DNA from: Arthrobacter sp. FB24
GTDB taxonomy: Bacteria > Actinomycetota > Actinomycetes > Actinomycetales > Micrococcaceae
Length of the DNA: 64,000 bases
Assembly: GCF_000196235.1 (NCBI RefSeq)
Contig: NC_008541.1
Location: 3,782,001 to 3,846,000 of the forward strand
Direction of reading: 5' to 3'
Part shown: positions 46,243-53,853 of the stretch, in pieces
How the letters are laid out: the number at the start of each line of letters is the position of its first letter
Position numbering within the stretch: the stretch's first letter is position 1
Notes under the pieces: generated by a model
Told to the model about the DNA's origin: nothing
The model's database searches: none
What the model saw: only the letters and a program-made list of their open reading frames with translations
Position numbers and translations under genes: made by a program

Positions 46243-46586
46243 TTAGAGGCCCTCGAAGGTGGAACGCTGGCTGGCCTGGCCGTCACCCAGCAGGGGAACC
46301 CGTGGCCGATTGGAGCCGTCATCCTCCCGGTAGCTTCCCCGCGTTTCATAAGTCTGGACCTGGCTGACATACCGTGCCTAAGCCGGAGTCCATAGGCAAA
46401 GAGCACCAGTGCCTCCAACAGCAACGCAATGCCCACCATCCCCCAGACCAGGGTTCCGGCGTCCGCCGTTCCGCCCGCCACGGCGATTATCGACGACCCC
46501 GCCACGGCGGCCACGATCAGCGAAGCCCCTGCGATGGTCCACGCGGCATGGGCCCGCTTCAAGTCATTCGATTCCCTGCGGTTCAT
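46243..46586 (-). pseudogene. Small two-helix membrane protein, probably frameshifted
   Basis: From ATG 46586 (GGGGGAG upstream) the frame gives MNRRESNDLKRAHAAW and two helices (about 15-40 and 48-70). After LFAYGLRLRHG it runs on as unlikely sequence through the tRNA in antisense to a stop at 46152. One frame over, from about 46376, a natural-looking tail reads RYVSQVQTYETRGSYREDDG to TFEGL and TAA at 46243. Adding one base near 46368-46377 joins the two, giving about 115 residues. This could be a sequencing deletion. Function unknown; no family recognised. Confidence 0.6.
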
Positions 46587-46609
46587 GACACTCCCCCTAC
46601 ATCCTGTGG

Positions 46610-46654
46610 CCAAAAAAACAGCCCCGGGACATGGTTCGCGCATGTCCCGGGGCT
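46610..46654 (-). terminator. Intrinsic terminator of the repeat-peptide gene
   Basis: On the minus strand the arms AGCCCCGGGACATG and CATGTCCCGGGGCT (46654-46641 and 46633-46620) form a perfect 14-bp stem with a 7-base loop. They are followed by TGTTTTTTTGG, a true T-tract rare in this window. It ends the transcript from the gene at 46685-46915. Confidence 0.92.
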
Positions 46655-46684
46655 GGTGGTCCCTTGCGGGAGGTACGTCAGGGT

Positions 46685-46915
46685 CTACATCGGGTCCGGC
46701 CAGTTGCCGATGGACGCCTGGTAAGACATGGGATCCGGCCAGTTACCGATGGACTGCGCAAACTGCATGGGATCCGGCCAGTTACCAATAGCGGTGGTGC
46801 TTCCCAGCTGATCCGCCCAGTTGCCGACCGGACCTGCAGACAACACTGCGGGGGCTGCGGCTGAAAATGCCAGTGCGCCAGCCAAGGCGGCGGCGGCTGC
46901 GATCTTCTTCAACAT
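46685..46915 (-). CDS. Exported GNWPDPM-repeat peptide precursor (candidate signal peptide system)
   Basis: A 76-residue precursor. Residues 1-27 form a signal peptide (basic MLKK, Ala-rich core, possible cleavage after AVLSA or after SAAA). The rest is nearly all repeats of 13 residues: GNWADQLGSTTAI (31-43), GNWPDPMQFAQSI (44-56), GNWPDPMSYQASI (57-69) and a final GNWPDPM (70-76). No known family comes to mind. The ATG at 46915 has GAGGAAA upstream. It has its own near-consensus promoter and a perfect terminator, so it should be made as a short, abundant, monocistronic mRNA. It is divergent from an HTH-TPR regulator 131 bp away. I infer a secreted multi-copy peptide signal; a structural or wall-binding repeat protein is the alternative. 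Confidence 0.75.
   Translation of the reverse strand: MLKKIAAAAALAGALAFSAAAPAVLSAGPVGNWADQLGSTTAIGNWPDPMQFAQSIGNWPDPMSYQASIGNWPDPM
46688..46825. repeat. 39-bp coding repeats of the GNWPDPM peptide
   Basis: Three full 39-base units and a 21-base partial unit, minus strand. The two repeats nearest the 3' end share GGATCCGGCCAGTTACCRAT-like sequence on the plus strand; the first (GNWADQ) copy is diverged. Confidence 0.85.
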
Positions 46916-46973
46916 TAGGTTTCCTCAATACGAGTCGGATTCGTTACAAAGTCAGCACTGCCCTTGTTGACAT

Positions 46974-47006
46974 ACATTGTAAAATGTTTTCCACAGAGAC
47001 TGTCAA
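46974..47006 (-). promoter_or_regulatory. Promoter and palindromic operator of the repeat-peptide gene
   Basis: On the minus strand TTGACA (47006-47001, a perfect -35) is followed by TTTACA after 17 bases or TACAAT after 19. The palindrome ACATTGTAAAATGT (46974-46987) covers the -10. The -35 lies within AGACTGTC (46997-47004, plus strand), which recurs exactly at 47020-47027, 23 bp apart, in front of the regulator gene. These direct repeats and the palindrome are candidate sites for the HTH-TPR protein. Confidence 0.65.
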
Positions 47007-47046
47007 GCATTTGGTATAAAGACTGTCCGGAATAAGGAGGAAACCC

Positions 47047-48321
47047 GTGGGGAACGGATTCGGGGAGAAGCTCCGCGCCGAACGACTCGAACGTGGGTTG
47101 ACGCAAGCAGAACTGGGAAAGGACCTTTATTCTCCCAGCTACATCTCCCTCTTGGAAACAGGCCGGCGTGAACCTACCGCCGATGTTATCGAAGAGTTAG
47201 CCCGGAGGCTCGAGCTGGCCCCCAAGGCATTGGAAGCGTGGAGCCAGCCCATCTCGGTCAGCGACGCCGAGTATGTCCTGGCCGGTCTCTACGCCCGGCA
47301 GGCCTGGGACCTGCGGGATTATCCGCTCGCGGCGGCGCACGCCGCCACAGCGGCCCAGATAGCCCTCGAGGGCAAGAACACCAGCGCCTGGTGGAACATG
47401 ACCTACATGCAGGCGGAGTGCCTCATGAAGCAGGGCCAGCTGCAGGAATGCCAGAACATCATGCAGCACCTCCTGGAGCACCCCATGGCCACGGAGTCCG
47501 CCGGCCTGGGCGTACGCGCCCGCCAGATGCTCGCCGCGGTGTGCCACGGGCAGGGCCAGCTGGCCACCGCCGTCGAGCATGCCCAGAAGGCCGTGGAACT
47601 CTGCTCGCAGCTGCCGAAGGGGTCAACGCTGATCATCGGTGCCCTGCGTGCCCTGATCGGCGCGCTGGCTGAAAGCGGACGGCTGGACGAAGCCTGGACC
47701 TACTGCCAGGCCATGAACGACCAGATGGACGACCAATCCATTTCGCAGCTCGCCGGCGAGGTGGCCTGGGTGATTGGCAACGTGGCGTTCATGCGGCATG
47801 ACTACCCCGAGGGCATCAAGTACCACGAACGCGCCGCCAAACTGCTCTCGCCGGCCAATGACATCGAGCTGTGGGCCCGCTTCAACAAGGCATCCGCGGC
47901 AGTGCGGCTCTCCTCGGGCATCGTGGAACCGGAAACCCTCTCCGCCATCGAGCGCGCCGAACTGGCCCTGTCCATCGTGGGCGGGAACAAGACAGACCAG
48001 CTGGAAGTCGCGTTCATCCGCGCGCGCTGGCTGTACCTGACCGGCGACATCCCGGCCGCCGTGGAGAAGCTCCGCGAAATCCACGCCGAGCGGAAGGCAC
48101 TGGCCCGTCACACGGCAGGCGAAGTCTCACTCCTGTTGGGGAAGTCACTCAAGGCCGCCGGTGAATCCGACGAGGCACTGGTGCTCCTCGAGGAAGCGCA
48201 GCAGGAATTCAGTGCCGCCGGCGCCTCCGACCGCGTCCAGCAGGCCATGGATGCCGTGCTGGAGATCAAGCTCGCCCAGCGGCGCGCAGCAGCTGCCCAG
48301 GCAGCTGCTGAGGCCAGCTAG
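47047..48321 (+). CDS. HTH (XRE) regulator with TPR domain, RRNPP-like architecture
   Basis: A 424-residue protein with a GTG start after AAGGAGG. The N-terminal XRE helix-turn-helix (about 5-60) reads RGLTQAELGKDLYSPSYISL then LETGRREPT. The rest (about 75-410) is a run of helical TPR-type pairs: YPLAAAHAATAAQIAL, GQLATAVEHAQKAVEL, GRLDEAWTYCQAMND, DYPEGIKYHERAAKLL, GESDEALVLLEEAQQ. This order (HTH then peptide-binding TPRs) and size match Rgg/PlcR/NprR-type receptors of Firmicutes, which bind re-imported secreted peptides. The adjacent exported repeat peptide is a natural ligand candidate. An Ala-rich tail ends the protein. The ligand is inferred from position only. Confidence 0.88.
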   Translation: MGNGFGEKLRAERLERGLTQAELGKDLYSPSYISLLETGRREPTADVIEELARRLELAPKALEAWSQPISVSDAEYVLAGLYARQAWDLRDYPLAAAHAATAAQIALEGKNTSAWWNMTYMQAECLMKQGQLQECQNIMQHLLEHPMATESAGLGVRARQMLAAVCHGQGQLATAVEHAQKAVELCSQLPKGSTLIIGALRALIGALAESGRLDEAWTYCQAMNDQMDDQSISQLAGEVAWVIGNVAFMRHDYPEGIKYHERAAKLLSPANDIELWARFNKASAAVRLSSGIVEPETLSAIERAELALSIVGGNKTDQLEVAFIRARWLYLTGDIPAAVEKLREIHAERKALARHTAGEVSLLLGKSLKAAGESDEALVLLEEAQQEFSAAGASDRVQQAMDAVLEIKLAQRRAAAAQAAAEAS

Positions 48322-48347
48322 GCGAGCCCGGCCTCAATAACGTCCGC

Positions 48348-49301
48348 CTAGACGAACGCCCGTCCGGTGAGCTTTTCGTACGCCTCGACATAGCGGCCGC
48401 GCGTGCGGCTCACCACGTCCTCCGGCAGTGCCGGCGGCGGTACGTCCGAAGCCCGGTCCCAGCCGGACTCGTCGGATGTCAGCCAGTCGCGGACGTACTG
48501 CTTGTCATACGACGGCTGGGACTTGCCCGGCTCATACGTGGCCGCGTCCCAGAAGCGTGAAGAGTCCGGGGTGAGGACCTCGTCGCCCAGGGTGATGACG
48601 CCGGTGGACACGTCGAAGCCGAACTCCACCTTGGTGTCGGCCAGGATGATGCCGCGTCCGCGTGCGATTTCCTCGGCCTTGGTGTAGATCTTCAGCGTCA
48701 GCTCGCGCAGGCGGGCGGCAACGTCCTCGCCCACCAGGCCCACCACGGCGTCATAGGTGATGTTTTCGTCGTGCTCCCCCACCTCTGCCTTGGCGGACGG
48801 CGTGAAGATGGCTTCGTCGAGCCGGGAACCGTCCACCAGGCCTTCCGGCAGCGGGATGCTGCACACGGTGCGGGACTGCTGGTATTCCAGGAGCCCGGAT
48901 CCGGTGAGGTAGCCGCGGGCAATGCATTCCACCGGGAACATATCCAGCTTCTTGCAGATCATGGCGCGGCCCTCGACCGCCGCGGGGACGCCGTCCTCAA
49001 CGGTGGATGCCAGCACGTGGTGTGCGACGTCGAGCTGGTCGAACCACCACAGGCTCAGCTGGGTGAGGATGCGGCCCTTGTCCGGGATTTCGCTCGAAAG
49101 CACGTGGTCGTAGGCACTGATGCGGTCGCTGGCCACCACCAGGACGCAGTCCTGGCCGAACTGCCGGGCGAGGGAATCGTCCGCGGGCACATAGAGGTCC
49201 CGGACCTTGCCGGAGTAGACGTGGCGCCAGCCCGGAAGATCCAAAGTGGCGGTGTCCAGCCCGGCCTTGGGAGCTGCTTCAAGGGGGGAATTTTCGGTCA
49301 T
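48348..49301 (-). CDS. purC: SAICAR synthetase (phosphoribosylaminoimidazole-succinocarboxamide synthase)
   Basis: A 317-residue purine-biosynthesis enzyme joining CAIR and aspartate using ATP. The N-terminal VYSGKVRDLY is the ATP-binding signature. CIARGYLTGSGLLEYQ and ILADTKVEFGFD are further purC landmarks. It starts one base after purD's stop, so the two are coupled. It is somewhat longer than E. coli PurC (237), as in the larger bacterial/yeast class. Confidence 0.96.
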   Translation of the reverse strand: MTENSPLEAAPKAGLDTATLDLPGWRHVYSGKVRDLYVPADDSLARQFGQDCVLVVASDRISAYDHVLSSEIPDKGRILTQLSLWWFDQLDVAHHVLASTVEDGVPAAVEGRAMICKKLDMFPVECIARGYLTGSGLLEYQQSRTVCSIPLPEGLVDGSRLDEAIFTPSAKAEVGEHDENITYDAVVGLVGEDVAARLRELTLKIYTKAEEIARGRGIILADTKVEFGFDVSTGVITLGDEVLTPDSSRFWDAATYEPGKSQPSYDKQYVRDWLTSDESGWDRASDVPPPALPEDVVSRTRGRYVEAYEKLTGRAFV

Positions 49302-49302
49302 G

Positions 49303-50619
49303 CTATGCCTTCGCCTTCGTTACGGGCAGCGTTCCGGTGGACGGGGCCGAGACCTTGATTTCGCCGCGGGCCGCCTTGCGCCCGATGTCGGTGCGGAACT
49401 GCCCGCCTTCGAGCTGTACCAGCTCCACGCCGTCGTACGCGCGTTCCCGGGCCTCCACGAGGTCGGTTCCCAGCGCGACCACGGCGAGCACGCGGCCGCC
49501 GGCGGAGACCACTTTGCCTTCCTCGTCCAGCTTGGTGCCGGCGTGGATCACGTGGACGCCTTCCAGCTCGTCCACCTTCTTGAGGCCGCGGATGCGGTCA
49601 CCCGTTCGCGGGGTGTCCGGGTAGTTTTCCGAGGCGACGACGACGGCGACCGCGGTGTCCTTGGACCAGCGCAGCTCTTCCGCTTTGTCCAGTTCGCCCT
49701 TGGCAGCTGCCAGCAGCAGCGCACCGAGCGGCGTCTTGAGCCGGGCCAGGACGGCCTGGGTTTCCGGATCGCCGAAGCGGACGTTGAATTCGATGACGCG
49801 GGTGCCGCGCGAGGTCAGGGCCAGGCCCACGAACAGCACGCCGACGAACGGGGTTCCGCGGTGCGCCATCTCGTTGACCGTGGGCTGCGCCACGCGGTCG
49901 ATGACTTCCTGGACCAGGCCTTCGGGCGCCCACTCCAGCGGGGTGTAGGCGCCCATGCCGCCGGTGTTGGGGCCTTCGTCGTTGTCGAAGATGCGCTTGA
50001 AGTCCTGCGCCGGGGAGAGTGCCACCGTGTTCCGGCCGTCGCACAGGACGAACACGGAAACCTCGGGACCGTCCAGGAACTCTTCGATCACCACGGAGCC
50101 GCCCGCGTCGAAGCAGCTCTGGGCGTGGGCCAGGGCTTCGTCCCGGTTGTTGGTAACCACCACGCCCTTGCCGGCGGCCAGGCCGTCGTCCTTGACCACG
50201 TAGGGGGCGCCGAAGGTGTCCAGCGCGTCGGCAGCTTCCTCGGCGGTGCTCGCAACGCGCGCCATGGCGGTGGGAACGCCGGCCTCGGCCATGACCTGCT
50301 TGGCGAATGCCTTGGAGGCCTCCAGCTGGGCGGCCGCCTTGCTGGGTCCGAAGACGGGGATCCCGGCTGCACGGACGGCATCGGAAACCCCGGCGGCCAG
50401 GGGCGCCTCGGGACCAACCACCACGAGGTCCACACCCAGCTTGGTGGCCAGGGCCGCTACGGCGTCCGGATCATTGCCGTCAATGGCGTAGGTGGGGACC
50501 AGCTTGCCGATACCCGCGTTGCCCGGAGCCGCATGGACTTCGGAAACGTTGGGGTCTGCAAGCAGGGAGCGGACAATGGCGTGTTCGCGGCCACCAGGGC
50601 CAATGACGAGTACCTTCAC
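49303..50619 (-). CDS. purD: Phosphoribosylamine-glycine ligase
   Basis: A 438-residue ATP-grasp enzyme making GAR from phosphoribosylamine and glycine. It starts at the GTG at 50619 (GGAG upstream): KVLVIGPGGREHAI is the family N-terminus. The upstream open frame has no gene-like start. The ATP-grasp parts GPSKAAAQLEASKAFAKQVM, YVVKDDGLAAGKGVVV and RFGDPETQAVLARL are intact. It heads a purD-purC operon; no purine riboswitch is visible upstream. Confidence 0.96.
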   Translation of the reverse strand: MKVLVIGPGGREHAIVRSLLADPNVSEVHAAPGNAGIGKLVPTYAIDGNDPDAVAALATKLGVDLVVVGPEAPLAAGVSDAVRAAGIPVFGPSKAAAQLEASKAFAKQVMAEAGVPTAMARVASTAEEAADALDTFGAPYVVKDDGLAAGKGVVVTNNRDEALAHAQSCFDAGGSVVIEEFLDGPEVSVFVLCDGRNTVALSPAQDFKRIFDNDEGPNTGGMGAYTPLEWAPEGLVQEVIDRVAQPTVNEMAHRGTPFVGVLFVGLALTSRGTRVIEFNVRFGDPETQAVLARLKTPLGALLLAAAKGELDKAEELRWSKDTAVAVVVASENYPDTPRTGDRIRGLKKVDELEGVHVIHAGTKLDEEGKVVSAGGRVLAVVALGTDLVEARERAYDGVELVQLEGGQFRTDIGRKAARGEIKVSAPSTGTLPVTKAKA

Positions 50620-50710
50620 AGTCTCCAAGGGTACTTTGTGCACCCGGTCCGGTCCTAAGCCGTGACCTGCCCCCGTCAATCCTTAACGGCCGCAGCTACG
50701 AACCCCCGGC

Positions 50711-52288
50711 ATGAAGAAGCTTACGAACTGGCTCAAGGGTCCCACTGCGCTGGCCGCGCTGGCAGGCGTGGCTGCGGCCGCCGTCGTACTTTCCGTTGCG
50801 GAACTGATCGGCGCCTTCTTCACGGCGCGGGCAACGCCGCTCATTGCCCTCGGCTCAACCTTTATCGACTTCACGCCGCCGTGGCTGAAGGATTTCGCCA
50901 TTGCCACGTTCGGCACCAATGACAAGGCGGCACTGTTCGCGGGGATGGGACTGACCATCTTCCTGCTCGCCTGCGTGCTCGGCGTCGTGGCGTACCGGAA
51001 GTGGTCGCTGGGCGTGGCCGGCGTCCTCCTGATGGGCGCGGTCATTGTTGCCAGCGTTGTGACCCGGGCCAGCGTGGAACCGCTGGACGCCATCCCTTCG
51101 CTGATCGGCACCGCGGCCGGGCTGGTGGTGCTGCGGCTGCTGATCACGCGGCTGTGGCGGATGCGTTCATGGCCCGGCGTCGCCGCGGATGTCGCCGCCA
51201 AGGACACCGAACGCCCGGCCACCACCCGCCGCGCCTTCTTCGCCGCCAGCGGGATCACCGCAGTGGCGGCTGCCATCGCGGCAACCGGCGGCCGGCTGCT
51301 CAGCGCGGCACGGAGCAATATTGCCCAGGCCCGCGAATCGCTCCAGCTGCCTTCCCCGGCCAAGGCAGCCCCCGCTGTACCGGCGGGTGTCCAGTCCGCC
51401 GCCCCGGGGGTCACGCCGTGGATTACCCCCAACAACGAGTTCTACCGGATCGACACGGCCCTGAGCGTGCCGGAGATCAACGCCGAGGAATGGGAGCTTC
51501 GCGTCCACGGCCTCGTGGAGCAGGAAGTCACCCTGACGTTCCAGGACCTGCTCGACGCCGAACTGATTGAGTCCCACGTGACACTCACGTGCGTGTCGAA
51601 TCCCGTGGGCGGCAACCTGGCGGGCAACGCCAAATGGCTGGGACTGCCCCTCCGTGAGGTCCTCAAGATGGCCCGCCCCAAGGACGGCGCAGACATGGTG
51701 CTGTCCACCTCCGAGGATGGCTTCAGCGCGTCGACTCCGCTCGAGGTGCTGCAGGATGACCGCGACGCCATGCTGGCGATCGGCATGAACGGCGAGCCCC
51801 TGCCGCTGGAACACGGCTACCCCGTCCGCATGGTGGTCCCGGGCCTATACGGTTTTGTCTCCGCCACCAAATGGGTGGTGGACCTTGAAGTGACCCGCTT
51901 CGCTGACAGCAAGGCCTACTGGACGGACCGCGGCTGGTCCGAGCGCGGTCCCATCAAGACCATGGCCCGGGTGGAGGTGCCCAAGTCCTTCGCGCAGGTC
52001 CCGGTCGGCAAAGTGGCCATCGGCGGCACCGCCTGGGCGCAGACGCGCGGCATTACCAAGGTGGAGGTGCAGATCGACAACGGCCCCTGGACCGAGGCGG
52101 TGCTGTCCACCGAAGCATCCGTGGTGACGTGGCGCCAGTGGTCGTTCGAATGGGACGCCACCCCCGGCCCGCATTACATCAAGGCCCGGGCCACGGACGG
52201 TACCGGCGAGGTCCAGACGGACAAGCGCGCCGATCCCGTGCCCGACGGCGCTTCCGGCTGGCAGTCGGTTATGGTGACCGTGCAATAG
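50711..52288 (+). CDS. Membrane-anchored molybdopterin-dependent oxidoreductase (sulfite oxidase family)
   Basis: A 525-residue protein. The N-terminal 150 residues contain about four membrane helices. A Tat-like segment TTRRAFFAASGITAVAAAIA (about 172-191) follows, then an extracytoplasmic sulfite-oxidase-fold Moco domain (about 235-420) with LTCVSNPVGG, whose cysteine is the Mo ligand. A C-terminal Mo-co dimerisation domain (about 425-525) includes VQIDNGPWTEA. An internal Tat-type signal after membrane helices is notable but known in actinobacterial members. No heme domain and no partner subunit are encoded beside it. Substrate unknown. Confidence 0.9.
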   Translation: MKKLTNWLKGPTALAALAGVAAAAVVLSVAELIGAFFTARATPLIALGSTFIDFTPPWLKDFAIATFGTNDKAALFAGMGLTIFLLACVLGVVAYRKWSLGVAGVLLMGAVIVASVVTRASVEPLDAIPSLIGTAAGLVVLRLLITRLWRMRSWPGVAADVAAKDTERPATTRRAFFAASGITAVAAAIAATGGRLLSAARSNIAQARESLQLPSPAKAAPAVPAGVQSAAPGVTPWITPNNEFYRIDTALSVPEINAEEWELRVHGLVEQEVTLTFQDLLDAELIESHVTLTCVSNPVGGNLAGNAKWLGLPLREVLKMARPKDGADMVLSTSEDGFSASTPLEVLQDDRDAMLAIGMNGEPLPLEHGYPVRMVVPGLYGFVSATKWVVDLEVTRFADSKAYWTDRGWSERGPIKTMARVEVPKSFAQVPVGKVAIGGTAWAQTRGITKVEVQIDNGPWTEAVLSTEASVVTWRQWSFEWDATPGPHYIKARATDGTGEVQTDKRADPVPDGASGWQSVMVTVQ

Positions 52289-52324
52289 CCCGGGTTTCAG
52301 GCAACGGCACCATAGACTTTAGCC

Positions 52325-53341
52325 ATGCCAGAAAATCCGCATGCCACATTCACAGTGGAGTCCGCCGTCGAACTGGCAGTCGTGGAACGAAGCGGTTTCG
52401 TCGAATCCCGGCACATCGGCTCAGCCGTGGTCCTTGCCGCCGACGGAACGGTGGTCACGCAGCTCGGCGACATCACCACCCCCATCTACGCCCGCTCGGC
52501 GCTGAAGCCCCTGCAGGCCCTGGCGGCCATGCAGTCCGGGGTTCCCCTGCGCGGCGCACAGGTCGCCCTGGCCTGCGCCAGCCACACCGGTTCCCTGGAC
52601 CATATGGACGTCGTGGAGGGGATGCTGAAGGCCGCGGGGGTCAAGGAGGAGCAGCTGCAGTGCCCTGCTGCCTGGCCGCAGGACGAGAACGCCCGCCACT
52701 GGCTGATCCGGTCCGAACAGGGCAGGTCCAAGCTCGCGTTCAACTGCTCGGGTAAGCACGCCGCGTTTCTGTGGGCCTGCACGGAAAACGGCTGGGACAC
52801 ACACAGCTACCTTGAGCCCAACCATCCGCTGCAGCAGCGCGTCCGCTCCGCAATCGAGGAATACTCCGGCGAGCGGATCGCGCACCTGGGGATCGACGGC
52901 TGCGGCGCTCCGGTGGCGGCCATCTCCCTGACCGGGCTGGCACGGGCCTACTCGCGGCTGGCCAAGGCCCCCGGGGACAAGAATTCCAATGCGCGCGCCG
53001 CCACCATCGCGACCTCCATGCTCGACTACCCGTGGGCAGTCCAGGGCAAGGGTGAGCCCAACACCATCGTGATGGACGAACTGGAGATCATCGCCAAGAT
53101 CGGTGCGGAAGGCGTGCTTGCCATGGCCACCACCACGGGCGTTTCCGTGGCCATCAAGGTGCTGGACGGAAACCTGCGCGCCACCACGCTGGTGGGCCTG
53201 ACCCTGCTGGCCGCCTCGGGCGCCGTGGACATCCCGGGCGTCTCCAGCGTGCTGGAAAAAGTAGTGGAACCCGTCCTCGGCGGCGGACGGCCTGTGGGCA
53301 AGATCCGGCTGGGCCATGCCGTCTCGGCGCTCCTGGACTGA
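52325..53341 (+). CDS. L-asparaginase, thermolabile (Rhizobium-type) family
   Basis: A 338-residue protein of the Rhizobium etli-like asparaginase II family. Motifs include YARSALKPLQALA (Ser/Lys pair), ACASHTGS and FNCSGKHAAFLWAC, the family's conserved nucleophile regions. It hydrolyses L-asparagine to aspartate and ammonia in the cytoplasm; no signal peptide. Start is the ATG at 52325. One base separates it from the following sterol-carrier-like gene. Confidence 0.88.
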   Translation: MPENPHATFTVESAVELAVVERSGFVESRHIGSAVVLAADGTVVTQLGDITTPIYARSALKPLQALAAMQSGVPLRGAQVALACASHTGSLDHMDVVEGMLKAAGVKEEQLQCPAAWPQDENARHWLIRSEQGRSKLAFNCSGKHAAFLWACTENGWDTHSYLEPNHPLQQRVRSAIEEYSGERIAHLGIDGCGAPVAAISLTGLARAYSRLAKAPGDKNSNARAATIATSMLDYPWAVQGKGEPNTIVMDELEIIAKIGAEGVLAMATTTGVSVAIKVLDGNLRATTLVGLTLLAASGAVDIPGVSSVLEKVVEPVLGGGRPVGKIRLGHAVSALLD

Positions 53342-53342
53342 C

Positions 53343-53729
53343 ATGGCTGTTTCACGTCGACGCATTGATATCGAAGAAGGCCGCGCCGCCCTGGCCGCGT
53401 GGCTGGAAGCCGCCGGACCGGCGTCGGGCGGACCGGCGTCGGGCGTTCCGCGTGCCGTGACCGCGACGGCGGTGCGCTACACCCTGGAGGAGGTCACGGC
53501 GAGGGCGCCGGGCAACTCCGTGGAGGTGCGCGTTCCGCCGTTCGGCGTCACGCAGTGCGTGGAAGGACCGCGGCACACGCGCGGAACTCCCCCTAACGTC
53601 ATCGAGTGCGACGCCGCAACCTGGCTTGCGATGGCCACCGGCCAGATGGGCTGGGCCGACGCCGTGGCATCCGGGAAAGTGGCGGCATCGGGGTTGCGGG
53701 CGGACCTGTCGGAACTTCTCCCGCTGTAG
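53343..53729 (+). CDS. Sterol carrier protein-like (SCP2/MDMPI) family protein
   Basis: A 128-residue protein starting at ATG 53343, one base after the asparaginase stop. TVRYTLEEV-like ATAVRYTLEEVTARAPGNSV, VRVPPFGVTQCVEGPRHTRG and IECDAATWLAMATG with a final ADLSELLPL match a small SCP2-like domain found in actinobacteria. It may bind a hydrophobic ligand. A 15-bp stem terminator follows. Confidence 0.82.
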   Translation: MAVSRRRIDIEEGRAALAAWLEAAGPASGGPASGVPRAVTATAVRYTLEEVTARAPGNSVEVRVPPFGVTQCVEGPRHTRGTPPNVIECDAATWLAMATGQMGWADAVASGKVAASGLRADLSELLPL

Positions 53730-53774
53730 CCCCTGCTCCAGCCGACGTCGGCCGGACGCTGGCGGCGGCAACGC

Positions 53775-53810
53775 GCAGCCCCGCCCCGGTGATTCCCGGG
53801 GCGGGGCTGC
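53775..53810. terminator. Bidirectional terminator between convergent genes
   Basis: Arms GCAGCCCCGCCCCGG (53775-53789) and CCGGGGCGGGGCTGC (53796-53810) form a perfect 15-bp stem with a 6-base loop, followed by GTTT. It serves the asparaginase operon and possibly dctA. Confidence 0.88.
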
Positions 53811-53853
53811 GTTTGGTGCGGTGTAGGGGCTCTACAGCTTGGACGGACGGCGC

